Positions 21,190-31,024 of a stretch of DNA of 64,000 nt are shown here, piece after piece; the stretch's first letter is position 1; each line of letters opens with the position of its first letter. Location of the stretch: positions 35,808,361 to 35,872,360 of the forward strand of contig CM055106.1 of NCBI GenBank assembly GCA_029204225.1. Reading direction: 5' to 3'. The notes beneath the pieces were generated by a model. It was not told the origin of the DNA. It did no database searches and saw only the letters and a list, made by a program, of their open reading frames with translations. This DNA comes from Diphasiastrum complanatum. Lineage: Eukaryota > Streptophyta > Lycopodiopsida > Lycopodiales > Lycopodiaceae. The translations under genes and the position numbers were made by a program.

Positions 21190-21910
21190 TCAGAGTTTTG
21201 GATACCCAAAATTTTCGATACCCTAAGCCCAGAATTTGGCTTACCAGAAATTTTTGAAACCCTAAGCCCAAAATTTTCGATATCCAGAATTCGGAATTTT
21301 CGATTACCAAAAAATTTTAAAACCCTAAGCCTAGATTTTTTATATCCAGAATTCGGAATTTTCAATAACAAGAATTTTTTGATACCCAGAATTTTTGATG
21401 CCCTACGTCCGGAATTTTTGATACCCTAAATCCAGATTTTTTTTGGAGCTTTTACGATTCCCATTAATTTTTGGAAACTTTTCAATATCCAGAGTTTCGA
21501 AATTTTTTGATACAAAAAATCAGAAGTTTTCAATACGGGATCGATTCGGAGAATTTTTCAAAATTTTCGATACCCAGCAATTTTCGATACCCTAAGCTTG
21601 AAATTTTCGATATCCAGAAATCGGGATTTTCGATAACCAGAATTTTTCGATGCCTAGAATTTTTTATACCTAGATCTAAATTTTTCAATACCAAAAATCC
21701 GGGGACATCTTGGAAAATTTTCGATTCCGATATTCGAAATTTTCGATACCCTAAGCTAAGAATGTTCAATAACCAGAATTTTTTGGTGCCCAGAATTTTT
21801 GATACCCTAAGCCTAGAATTTTCGATATCCTAAACCCAGATATTTTTTGGAACCTTTTCGATTCCCAATTTTTTTTTGAAAATTCACCCACAATTCTGAA
21901 ATTTACCCTA
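21190..21910. repeat. AT-rich degenerate minisatellite built on TTTTCGATACC
   Basis: About 700 bp made of imperfect units such as AATTTTCGATACCCAGAA and GATACCCTAAGCC, repeated more than 15 times with indels. It gives open frames on both strands (for example 21471-21833) that are low-complexity translations and not genes. Confidence 0.85.
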
Positions 21911-22439
21911 AACCGAGAATTTAATTACAAAGAATTGTTCTCCCCGACATAAGATCATTTGGAAACAAAAAAAACTCGCAAAACTCGCACATTCGTTACT
22001 CGCAACTTGTCAAGCCCCTCTGCCAAGTACATCAAAGAACCAATAAGCCTTCTGTAAGGCCTATGCTACATTGCTTGTCGTTCTGCTTCATCTATGGGAC
22101 AATCCTCATTTGTCAGTACTGCACTAGGAACCATTGGAGTATTTACTCCCTTACAATCTGCCATGTCGAAATCATCAATGATCTTCTTAATGTATCACAC
22201 ATATAAATGCATGCATTATTAATACTATTCTTCGGATCAAAATTGGGGATGCTTTATAGATTGAAGGAATTGTTAAATCTCTATATCTTTATGTTCATGT
22301 AAATCTAGAAACCATTGTACTAAGGACAAATACCCACTTTATTATCAATGTAGCTATTGCAATTAGTTAATAGTTCTATCTATCATTATTATCTTCTTTG
22401 CTACTGCTTGCTTGTAGATTGCTTATAAACAATTGTTTC

Positions 22440-23130
22440 GAAAGATGATGGTTATGAGTTCTACGAGAGAGCCACGAAAAGGAGGTGTTTGTGAGCATAT
22501 AACCAAAAAGAGTCGCTCACTTGTCAACGAAAGGAGGTCTTGGCCAGTACAAATTCATAAATTTTAGGCACTCTTCCAATCTATGCGAATGTGCCGACCT
22601 TTGGAGATGATGGTTATTAGCTATACAAGGGAGCCAATGAAAGGAGGTGTTGGTGAGCATAGAACCAAAGAGAGTCAATCGCGCGTGCAATATATGCAAA
22701 TGTGTCAACCTTTAGCAATAAAAAAGAGAGCCAACGAAAGGAGGTATTGGCTAGGAGATAATCACTCAGTCAATGTGTTGACCTTTGGAGATGATGGTTA
22801 TCACCTCTACGAAAGAGCCAACAAAAGGAGGTGCTGGTACAACGAAAGAAGGTTTTGGCCACGACAAAATCAATCTATGCACATGTGCCGACCTTTTGGA
22901 GATGATGGTTATGAGCTCTACGAGAGAGCCATGGAAAGGATGCATTGGTGAGAGCATAGAACCACAAAGAGTCACGCGTTTGTCCAATCTATTCGAATGT
23001 GCCGACTTGTGAAAATAAAAAAGAGAGAGATAATTTTGATCTCATAGAGTTTACTCACTCTTCCAAACTATGTGAATGTGTCGACCCTTGGAAAGAGAGC
23101 CAAGGAAAAGGAGTGGTGGTTATCATAGAA
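22440..23130. repeat. Degenerate ~150-bp tandem array next to U6
   Basis: At least four to five copies of a unit containing TGCCGACCTTTGGAGATGAT, GGTTATGAGCTCTACGAGAG, AGCCAACGAAAGGAGGTG and AACCAAAGAGAGTCA start near 22445, 22600, 22775, 22890 and 23075. Unit lengths vary and some are incomplete. The small open frames here are repeat translations. Confidence 0.8.
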
Positions 23131-23210
23131 CCAAAGAGAGGCACCCACTTTCTCTTAGTTCTTTTTTTTTTTTGTGTACCACAAGAGGCATAAATAAAAA
23201 GGAAGAAAAG

Positions 23211-23218
23211 AAAAAAAA
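23211..23218 (-). terminator. Pol III terminator of U6
   Basis: A run of eight T on the minus strand directly follows GGTCCAAA, as expected for pol III termination and the U-tail of U6. Confidence 0.9.
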
Positions 23219-23264
23219 TTTGGACCATTTCTCGATTTGTGCGTGTCATCCTTGCGCAGGGGCC

Positions 23265-23296
<32 letters not shown>

Positions 23297-23316
23297 TCGG
23301 ATGTCTCCGAAGAGAC
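23215..23316 (-). ncRNA. U6: U6 spliceosomal snRNA gene
   Basis: The minus strand carries a full-length U6 of 102 nt, from GTCTCTTCGGAGAC at the 5' end to GGTCCAAATTTT at the 3' end. It includes the invariant ACAGAG box (within ATACAGAGAAGATTAGCATG) that pairs with the 5' splice site and the U4-pairing region. Compared with the usual plant 5' stem GUCCC-UUCG-GGGAC, positions 4 and 11 are changed together (C-G to U-A), which keeps the stem. Such a compensated change, plus intact promoter and terminator, argues for a working gene and not a retro-copy. U6 acts in the catalytic centre of the spliceosome. Confidence 0.96.
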
Positions 23317-23338
23317 AACAAGTAATGTGCATCTCAGC

Positions 23339-23381
23339 TATATATCCAGCTTCTCACAAATCTCGATTGGCGTTATGGGAT
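23339..23381 (-). promoter_or_regulatory. Pol III U6 promoter: USE and TATA box
   Basis: On the minus strand ATCCCATAACG (23371-23381) matches the plant upstream sequence element RTCCCACATCG at 9 of 11 positions. A TATATA box lies at about 23339-23345, some 24-29 bases before the U6 start. The gap of about 25 bases between USE and TATA is the spacing known for pol III plant snRNA genes; pol II snRNA genes have about one helical turn more. Confidence 0.88.
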
Positions 23382-23389
23382 AAGTAGAA

Positions 23390-25277
23390 GCCGAAGCCGA
23401 AGCCGACCGACGCATTTTCCATCTTCTTCATCTTCATTTTCATCGTCATCAGTAGTTCAAAATATACTCTGTATCATTCATTCCTTTCTCTGTCTTCCAT
23501 CTCATCCCTGGCCCCTGACTGAATGAATACTTGGCCGCTCATTTTCCTCCTCGACTCAGCTTGTTTCATCATTCGGAATGAATGAACGAATCATCCCTCG
23601 CTCGCATGGGTTTGAACAGATGAGATTTGCAGGTTCATTCGTGCGTGCGCCCTGCCTGCCCTCCCTGCTTTTGCTCCTGCTCCTGTCCTGAATCTACTGT
23701 ATATCTCATCGCTATTGTTTATTGATATAAACAGGATCACTAGTCACTCATTACTTCCTTCCATCCTCAACGGCTGATCATCTGTAATGGTTGGAACCAA
23801 CATTTTTCATGAATAGCAAACGATCTTTCAGTCTTGCTCTTCTGGATCACTCCTACTACAAATTTCTCTCACCGTAGGTGTAAATTCAATAAGCAAGATA
23901 AGAAGGGGCAATTTATTCACATTTAAGAAATTTGTCCTCCGGACCTCTCTTATACATAGGCTCATGTATGGCCTGCAATGCCCTAAGAGCTGAATATTCA
24001 TTTGATTCATCTAACCAACACCAAAAACCATACACTAATTTTGCATGAAAATGAAACAAACAATTCATATCATAAGGGGCACTCATCTAAACGGAGAATA
24101 CATGCAAATTATAGACATACTCTGAGGGATCGACCCCACATGTCTACTCTACTCTACCCCCTTTGCCAATTTTCTAGCTAACTCATCATGTATTTTTCTA
24201 GTCTACGCACATTGATACTCACGAAGGGACTTTTCCAACATCCAGTTCTTTATCTTACATATAAATGGACCATTTACATTTGTCTTGACCCATTTTTCTT
24301 CTGCCTACGTAGCAACACTACTATGATTTTTTTACTTGGAACAATTACAACACTATTCTCAAAAAGTTATTGTGTTATTATCTGTGGCCATGTACTTCGT
24401 TGCTTTCTTGGATTGATTTGTTCCTCTCCTCAAGGTTTTTTCTCTTTTTTTTCGTGGCATCAAAGTTTGATCGATTAAATCACATCGTTCGATCTTTTGA
24501 AACAAGAAATGGATTGAAAACTTGGCGTTTTGTGTGCCTATCTTGCACTCGACCAATGGTTAGGGTTCGAATTTGATTTCTGGGTGTTGTTGCCTTCATT
24601 TTGGAGTCAAGGAGTTTCCTTTCACACTTTGTGATTCTTAGAAACTGAGTAGAACACAAATCCTCAAATTTATACCAAATTAGAAACCTTTCTCCTGTTG
24701 GTTTTAGGCACCCTACTACAAGCAAGACCTTGAAGTGTAGTTTTGATCACTACCAACTCAAAGGTGTTTGGATTTGGATCACTCAAGTATCTTTTATGTG
24801 TACTATAGAACTTTATCAATGGAGGAGTCTACACAAAGGTGTGTCAACATTAACTTTCTAGACCATAGCATAGCTCATCCATTCCAATTTTGTGCACATG
24901 TTCCTGTTTTGTTTTTTTTTTTAAGTCTCTTGTCACTTACATTGGTGGAAACTATTCTTTGAACTTGATATAAATGAAATCTGATAAACAATGTTCAACA
25001 TTGGTGGTTGTCACATATGAAGTCCATTACAATAGATATTTGGTTTTAGAGAGCACACCAATTCTAGAAAACATATGATCTTAGCCTTGAGGGCATATAT
25101 TATTGTAACATAAGAGGATGGGAAGATTCAGTAGACGTTGATTGGAACTCTATATTCAAGTGACAATTACTTCTATTTGGCTACAATATAAGATTTTACC
25201 TATTCATCATGATTTATACAGACATAACTAAAAATTCACCTCTCAGTTTAGTAGTCACTAGTTATCCGTGAGCTCAA
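23390..25277. other. Stretch without recognisable genes
   Basis: Upstream of U6 there is a CCGAAG-type short repeat (23388-23410), then sequence rich in TTCAT/ATGAATGAA repeats (about 23460-23640). From 23830 on it is AT-rich with small frames only. I see nothing I can support as a gene. Confidence 0.5.
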
Positions 25278-25747
25278 ATCTGTAAGGCCCTCGTTATGAG
25301 GAGAAGCCATAATTGAGCACGGTGTTAGTATGGGGTCTACTGTGAGACCATGATGGTTAGGAGATGGCTGGATTGCATAGCAGGAAGTCCTGGGGGGGTT
25401 TGGGGGGCGGAGCTCCCCGAGAAACAGGGGGTTGGGGGGTGGTAGCCACCCAGCGGGGGGTTTGGGGGGTAGAGCCCCTCAACGGACGGGTCCGGGGTCT
25501 GCCGGTAGACCCCGGCCCCAATGATATGGCCTCTTCGTGATTTGGCCTTCCGACTTCCTATGCGAAAACACACTTTTGGTGTTTTGCACCCCTTTTTTCC
25601 TTTGGATGTTCGCTTTCTCTGATGGTGGTTCGCTACTATATAACTACCACGTTGAGAAGCATTCAGCAGCAGTTGTAGCATTCTGTTTTTGTGTAGATCA
25701 GTCATCCAGAGTCTATTCTAGATCGCCATTGAAGCCCTTCTCCAGGG
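25278..25747. repeat. LTR-like block with a modular G-rich/hairpin core
   Basis: 25391-25532 holds four degenerate modules, each a pair of G-runs split by TTT or TT followed by a small hairpin (GGAGCTCC, GGTAGCCACC, GGGGTAGAGCCCC, GGTCTGCCGGTAGACC). Comparable G-run modules occur in some plant retroelement LTRs. The block abuts the copia-B-family copy exactly at 25748, so it probably truncated it by insertion or recombination. The left border at TGTAAGGCC is a guess. The minus-strand frame at 25337-25705 is a translation of this low-complexity DNA. Confidence 0.5.
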
Positions 25748-26897
25748 TCTAATCTTTTTGGATTTTTAGATTCGGACTATGCTGGAGATGTAATGGATAG
25801 GAAATCCATTAGTTCTTATTGTATTTTCATAGGTGATGGAGCTATATCATGGATGTCAAAGAAACAAGCCACTATCTCATTGTCATCTAGTGAGGCCGAG
25901 TACAAAGCTCTTACACATGGCACAAAGGAGATGGTATGGATCAAAAGGATGATCAAGGATCTTCACTTGCTGGATTTTTTAGAGAGCCCAATCATCTTTT
26001 GTGACAATCAATCAGCCCAAAGAATGGCATCCAATCCTATCTTTCATGCTAGGAGCAAGCATATTGAGATACAATATCATTTTGTGAGGGAGCGAGTCAT
26101 TGCAAAGGAGGTGGAGCTTCAACATGTGTCTTCAAGGGAATGCGTAGCTGATATCTTCACCAAAGCATTGGGAAAAGACTTGTTCATGAAGCATAGGACT
26201 TCACTTGGAGTATTATCAAAGTCTATGCTAAAACTAGTTGAAGAGGGAGTGTGAAAGATTCAACTAGTTTCATCACATTTTGCAACATTTCCATATTTGG
26301 CATATTGAGGCCAAAACTTGTTTTAGACTTAGAGGTTGACTTTTCAAAGCTCATTAGTCTAAATTTCATTTGAATAAACACTTTTTGAAAGTGTGGGAAA
26401 GATAGAATGCGAGTTTGAGTAGATTCAATTTGAATAAGTTGGGTACATTGAATCTAGACCCAAAATTGGTAGGGTTAGCATTTTGGTGGGAAAGCCACGT
26501 GGCCAAATAGGGTTTGGACCTGCTATAAAGGATGTAACTCATGGAGAGAGTCATCTTCTCTCTTCTCTATCTCATTTCATGCTTATACATGGTTCTCTTG
26601 GGTTCTACTATCCATTGGTGCACTATCTTGGTGATTGCTTGCAATTCTATGTGTAGAATGATCTATATTTGCTATTTTTGGATCCACCCGTGTGGAATAC
26701 AGTATCTTGCTGGTTTTGTACAGATAGAAACAGTACATAATCATTTCATTCAAGTTTGATCAAGTTCTATTAGTGTTTGCATCTCAAATTGTGTGTAGAT
26801 GCTGATTTTTCTACATTGGTGAAATTGGTAGTGTATTTCTCTTTCTAACCAAAGATCATTCAAGTAGATTGGATCTTAAGGATCTGAAATCTTTCAC
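25748..26897 (+). mobile_element. Ty1/copia, family B, 3' end (RNase H and LTR)
   Basis: The open frame at 25793-26254 is a copia RNase H: preceded by SDSDYAGD, then WMSKKQATISLSSSEAEYKA, an internal CDNQSA, and the closing HVSSRECVADIFTKAL. A purine tract (GAAGAGGGAG) comes next, then the LTR. Gag, protease, integrase and most of RT are absent to the left. It is the plus-strand sister of copia-B at 14507-17050 and lies in inverted orientation to it. Confidence 0.9.
26250..26897 (+). repeat. 3' LTR of the copia-B family copy
   Basis: Starts TGTGAAAGATTCAAC after the purine tract and ends GAAATCTTTCACA, a good inverted terminus. It matches 14507-15153 in reverse. A TATA-like GCTATAAAGG lies near 26523. 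Confidence 0.92.
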
Positions 26898-29289
26898 ATC
26901 CCACACGTGCTGTAAGTAGCCTATAGAGAGATTATGGTGATTGTGTACTTGATCCATGATGGATCCATTTTGAGGTTAATGATGAGAGACGTTGATTTGG
27001 GAGCAACTAAGTGTTTTCACTCTACTATGCATGTTCTTTGTGAATGAATGCTTAGGATCTGATAAGTAATCATTTTTTATGTACACCTACTGTATTTCAC
27101 ACATGTGAAGGCTTTTGATCATTATTTTTTATTGTTCTTGCTTGGATGTGTAGAAATTGTCAAGTAGAAGCTAGTTTTGGATGCTAGTTTAGAAATAGAT
27201 CAATGTTCCAAGTTCCCAATCACTCTTATTGATCTTTTGTAGATCTATTGGAGTCCTATTCTCTGATTTTTGACACCTAGAATCCAAAATGAGTACATTG
27301 AAAATGATGGAATCTCTACCCAATAACAAAAAAGGATTGGCCCTCCTCATCTAGATCTAGTACATTTCATGATTCAAAGCAAATGGATTTTTTCGGAGAA
27401 AACACAATTTACTTCAAAAGAGGGAGTTTTATATCTCAATTTGACAATTAGAAAAGCTAGATTGAGGATTGTCAAAGCAACAAGGATGATACACATGGAA
27501 CATGGAGCATCCTCATTGCTAGCTTTGTAGGTTGGGAGACTTGCAAAGAAAAACTAGATGACTTGAGGGATTGGCAAAATATTGACATAACAACCAATTG
27601 TGAAATAGCTAGGAGCACAAAGAGTGAGATTGAGATCCATCAAAAGTTTCTTTGAATGTTTGAAACACAAGCCCCTACAATGAAGTTGGACTAATGAAAA
27701 TGCCAAAAGATGAACGACAATAGTGTGATTTTTGCCAATGAAACAATTTCAGTGGCTTACACATAAAAATTTCAATTGTGGTTGTATTATGATAATTACC
27801 TAATTGAGTAGTACACATACACATTTAGTGAGATTGTTACTTTAATTTCATTCTATGTAGCTTTACTTGCTTGATTTCCTAGTTAAATACTGGCAGCATT
27901 TTTGTTAAGCTAGTTAAAACTCCACTCCTACATATTTTTACTTGTCTTTGCTAAACAAGATTTGCAATTTATCATCCTTTCAAAGTTACTTAACACACTC
28001 AATGCTACATTACAAAGTTAAATAAATATCTAGCAAAATAGCATTGTTAGTAAGAGATCCTTATATTTAAAACTATTTTATTGTTACTTATTAGTCTTCC
28101 ATTACTACTTAGGAGTCTCAACTGTGAAAAAGCCATATGAATCTTGTTTACAAGTTTGCCTCTAAAATGGCTAAAATGACCAAAACTAGTCAAGTATAAA
28201 TTGACAATTTTTCACACTTTGTTCTACCAATAGGCTCTTTGTAGAGTGTTCATACACTTACTATGGTGCTATGTCCATTTGCTTCTCTTTTGAGGGACTA
28301 TTTCACGTTAGTATGAAGCTTGTGACAAGCAAGCCAAATCCACTGAGTAGGTCCTCAAAATCAAGCACTATCATGCCAAGAATCACACTCTCATAGGAAT
28401 GAATATCAACACACAATAGAAGAGGTAAACCACACACTGCTTATTCTTGTATGACCAAATAAAAAAGCATAATGTTAGAGCGAGAGAAAGGGTGGGTTTA
28501 TGGATTTGACCTATAATCTAGAGGACCACTACTTAGCCCAGTCTAGTACATAATGAAAAGAGTAAAGAGTGAACTTGACATTGAAATTCCAAAACAAATG
28601 ACAATGGAGTTTTCATTACTAAACAATAAGAACTCATTGCAATGTTGTAATGAACAAATTAAGCATAATCTAAAAAGCATACGTTAACACAAAGAGAAAA
28701 AAGATGGAAGCTTGGTGTTGGGCATGAAAGTTGTTAATATCAATAATGGATAGGCCATATGGGAGCAGAGCAAGGGCATGTTTTCCTCTTTCAGAACATA
28801 CAACTACAAACATAAAGTAGTCTTTTACAAAATAAAAAGAGAATAAATGTTTCAAATGAGAAGTCAAGTCAGCTTCTAGTATTCATAAGTTGACTCTTGG
28901 CTTGAGCACAAATTTTGAAATTTTGAGCTATTGCCCAACAACTTTGTGTTGGATACATTAGGGCATCAACAAAAAAGGAAGTGATACAATAGACAATAAC
29001 CTATATCAAAACAAGATGGCACGCCTCATTTCCTTTATATCAAATTTGATAGTCTAACCTAATATTGGACAAAAGTATCATTGCTCATGCAAAAACTTCT
29101 CACCACTTGGTGCTAAACAAAGATGAAGCACATGAGATTGAAAAAAAAAATAAGACAAAAGATAAACAATGTTAAACTAGAATATGAATAGTGCAAACTA
29201 GAAACAACAAATCATATTACGAGAACATAATTTATTTCAGGAAAACCCTTGAGAGAAAAATCTAGTAGAAATAGATGAATGCTTCTTGG
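26898..29289. other. AT-rich stretch without recognisable genes
   Basis: The first ~370 bp (to about 27265) resemble the end of the copia-A LTR in layout (for example TTGATCTTTTGTAGATC near 27230), so a decayed LTR may lie here. The remainder shows no supported gene, RNA or clear repeat. Confidence 0.45.
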
Positions 29290-29366
29290 TTTCCAAGGGG
29301 AGGCTCGAACCTGGGACCAAAGAAACTTTGGATGCCAAGCTAACCAGTTGAGCCAACCCCGTTGGG
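29290..29366 (-). mobile_element. tRNA-derived SINE-like head
   Basis: On the minus strand an A-box (TGGCTCAACTGG, 29344-29355) and a perfect B-box (GGTTCGAGCC, 29302-29311) are spaced as in a tRNA. The T-arm next to the B-box does not pair properly, so this is not a working tRNA. It fits the pol III promoter head of a plant SINE; the body may run down to the T-rich end near 29140. A decayed tRNA gene is the alternative. Confidence 0.65.
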
Positions 29367-29915
29367 TTGAAAAAGATGAATGGCATTATAATCTCTCGTG
29401 TTGAAATCCTAGTAGTTCACATCTCTCTCAAAATCCTAGAGTTCGACTGTTTCTTAGCTTCTTTTTTTATTACAAAACCCTAGTATCAAGCCTGCCCATA
29501 ACGACATAAAGTGTCACCTCACGGGCTTGGCCCCTAAACCTTCGGTTGGGGGCTTGGCCCTAGACCTCAACGTGGGGCTAGGTAAGACATGTATGAGTAT
29601 AACTCTTGTAAAGTGTGCAACATATATAAAAAACACTATCTCAAAATGATGCGTCTTGACATTCATATGAAAAATTGTTCCAAAATTCACATATAGACAA
29701 CAAAACAAGAAAAGGTTCCATCATAAATTACAAAATGGGATAAAAGAGAAGCTTGGTGCTTGATGATCTACAATGTATAATCTATTTGAGATGCTTTAAA
29801 AAAATATTATTCCAAGTGGTACAAGTTTTTGCAAAGGAAAATAGCAAAGACCTTGAGAAGTGTTGCAAGTCTTTGCAAATAGAAATAACAAAGACCTCAA
29901 AGATATCTAAGTGGG

Positions 29916-30020
29916 GGGGAAGGCCCAAGGGCTTCGGGCCTTCCCCTACGTAATACCATTGTGCGAAGGTTTTTTTTCTTCTTCGTTTTTTGGCCAAACG
30001 GTACGGCCATATGGCCGTAC
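29916..30020. repeat. Hairpin and perfect 20-bp palindrome
   Basis: GGGGAAGGCCC (29916-29926) pairs with GGGCCTTCCCC (29936-29946) around a 9-base loop. At 30001-30020 GTACGGCCATATGGCCGTAC is a perfect palindrome. Between them are T-rich runs. At 30128-30178 a segment CACCGGAGAGAGGAGAGAGA occurs twice in direct orientation. No gene is supported in 29370-30990. Confidence 0.8.
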
Positions 30021-30566
30021 ACGTGGACCAACTTTTTTTTTTTTTTCCGATTTTTTGCCTTTTTTTTTCGCAAATTTTTTTACGTTTGTGGTGGAATGTG
30101 AATGTGGACAGCCAATGACGAGGTGCCACCGGAGAGAGGAGAGAGAACGTGCATTCCACCGGAGAGAGGAGAGAGAATGACAGATTCCTAGGAGAGAGAA
30201 AATTGGATGGACATTATGTTCCTGGAGGTGGTCCCAAAATACAAAGGACACATGAGCACAAGGCATTACGTACATAAAGAATACCTCATACTCACCTTTT
30301 GCAAAACTCTTATACAATAAAATCTCAAAAACTTTTGGAAAATGAAGTTTCATGAAATAGGCTAGTTCTAATTCCCCAGGGCAAGGCCATGTGGCTTGCC
30401 ACATAGCACTTGGTCTTCATGAGTTTTCCCCATTATCACAGAGTCATATCTAGCCAATTAGCCATTCACTCACTGGTTGTTCACATGAAAACTTCAGAGC
30501 ACTCGATATAAGCATGTGGCATTCAATTACTGGAATGTTCGGCCATCTATGAAGTATGTGCATTCG

Positions 30567-30586
30567 GGGTACATTCGAATGTACCC
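30567..30586. repeat. 20-bp perfect palindrome
   Basis: GGGTACATTCGAATGTACCC reads the same on both strands, and the pairing extends outward with one bulged G. It lies about 420 bp before the TATA box of host gene 1 and could be a protein-binding site, though this is only a guess. Confidence 0.75.
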
Positions 30587-30991
30587 GATGTCACATGCTA
30601 TGGCCCAATCGCTAATTTTAGGTATTAATCAAATCATTCATAGGGTGGGTGGGATATCCACACAGAGAGAAAGGGACTTTATTGGCAAGAAGGTAGAAAT
30701 AAAATGTTTATGTCATGTGATGTGGGACATTGGGAGTTTTGATAGAAAGAAAGGTGAAATGTTTGGAAAAAGAAGTGAGAATTGTGGATCCAAAGAGAAA
30801 AGAAATTACGAGAAGCTGGCATGGAATTACGGTCTGTTGCCTTTGCTTCCACGATCGCCATTGGCTAGCCGTCTGTCTCCCTACTGTTTTTTGCGTCTGG
30901 CGGTTGCCGCCCTCCCAACCCTCCCTCCTGCATCCATCAATGATCACATTCCCGAGTGCACGCAGATTATAATGATGGTTTGTTTCTACAC

Positions 30992-30998
30992 TATATAG
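30992..30998 (+). promoter_or_regulatory. Candidate TATA box of host gene 1
   Basis: TATATAG inside ACACTATATAGAGTC lies about 170 bp before a strong splice donor (GTAAGTTG at 31162). That arrangement fits a transcription start near 31025 and a 5' UTR exon to 31161. The linkage to the coding region at 33513 is inferred. Confidence 0.45.
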
Positions 30999-31024
30999 AG
31001 TCTCTGTGAACTGTATAGCGGGAT

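Noticed and set aside
21148-21833. Frames of 93-120 codons with FSIPRIFRY-like repeats
   Set aside because: Translations of the AT-rich minisatellite.
22583-23193. Frames with repeated GDDGYELYERA-like segments
   Set aside because: They follow the 150-bp DNA tandem array in several frames; no evidence of a conserved protein.
25337-25705. 122-codon minus-strand Pro/Gly-rich frame
   Set aside because: Produced by the G-run/hairpin modules of an LTR-like block.
29290-29366. A functional tRNA gene
   Set aside because: The arms beside the B-box do not form a T-stem and no acceptor stem closes; a SINE-like origin fits better.
29946-30404. 152-codon minus-strand frame and overlapping frames near 29782-30180
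   Set aside because: Crosses homopolymer T/A runs and a palindrome; low-complexity Lys-rich translation.
30516-30998. 160-codon plus-strand frame upstream of host gene 1
   Set aside because: Overlaps the candidate core promoter, has overlapping frames on both strands and no recognisable motif.
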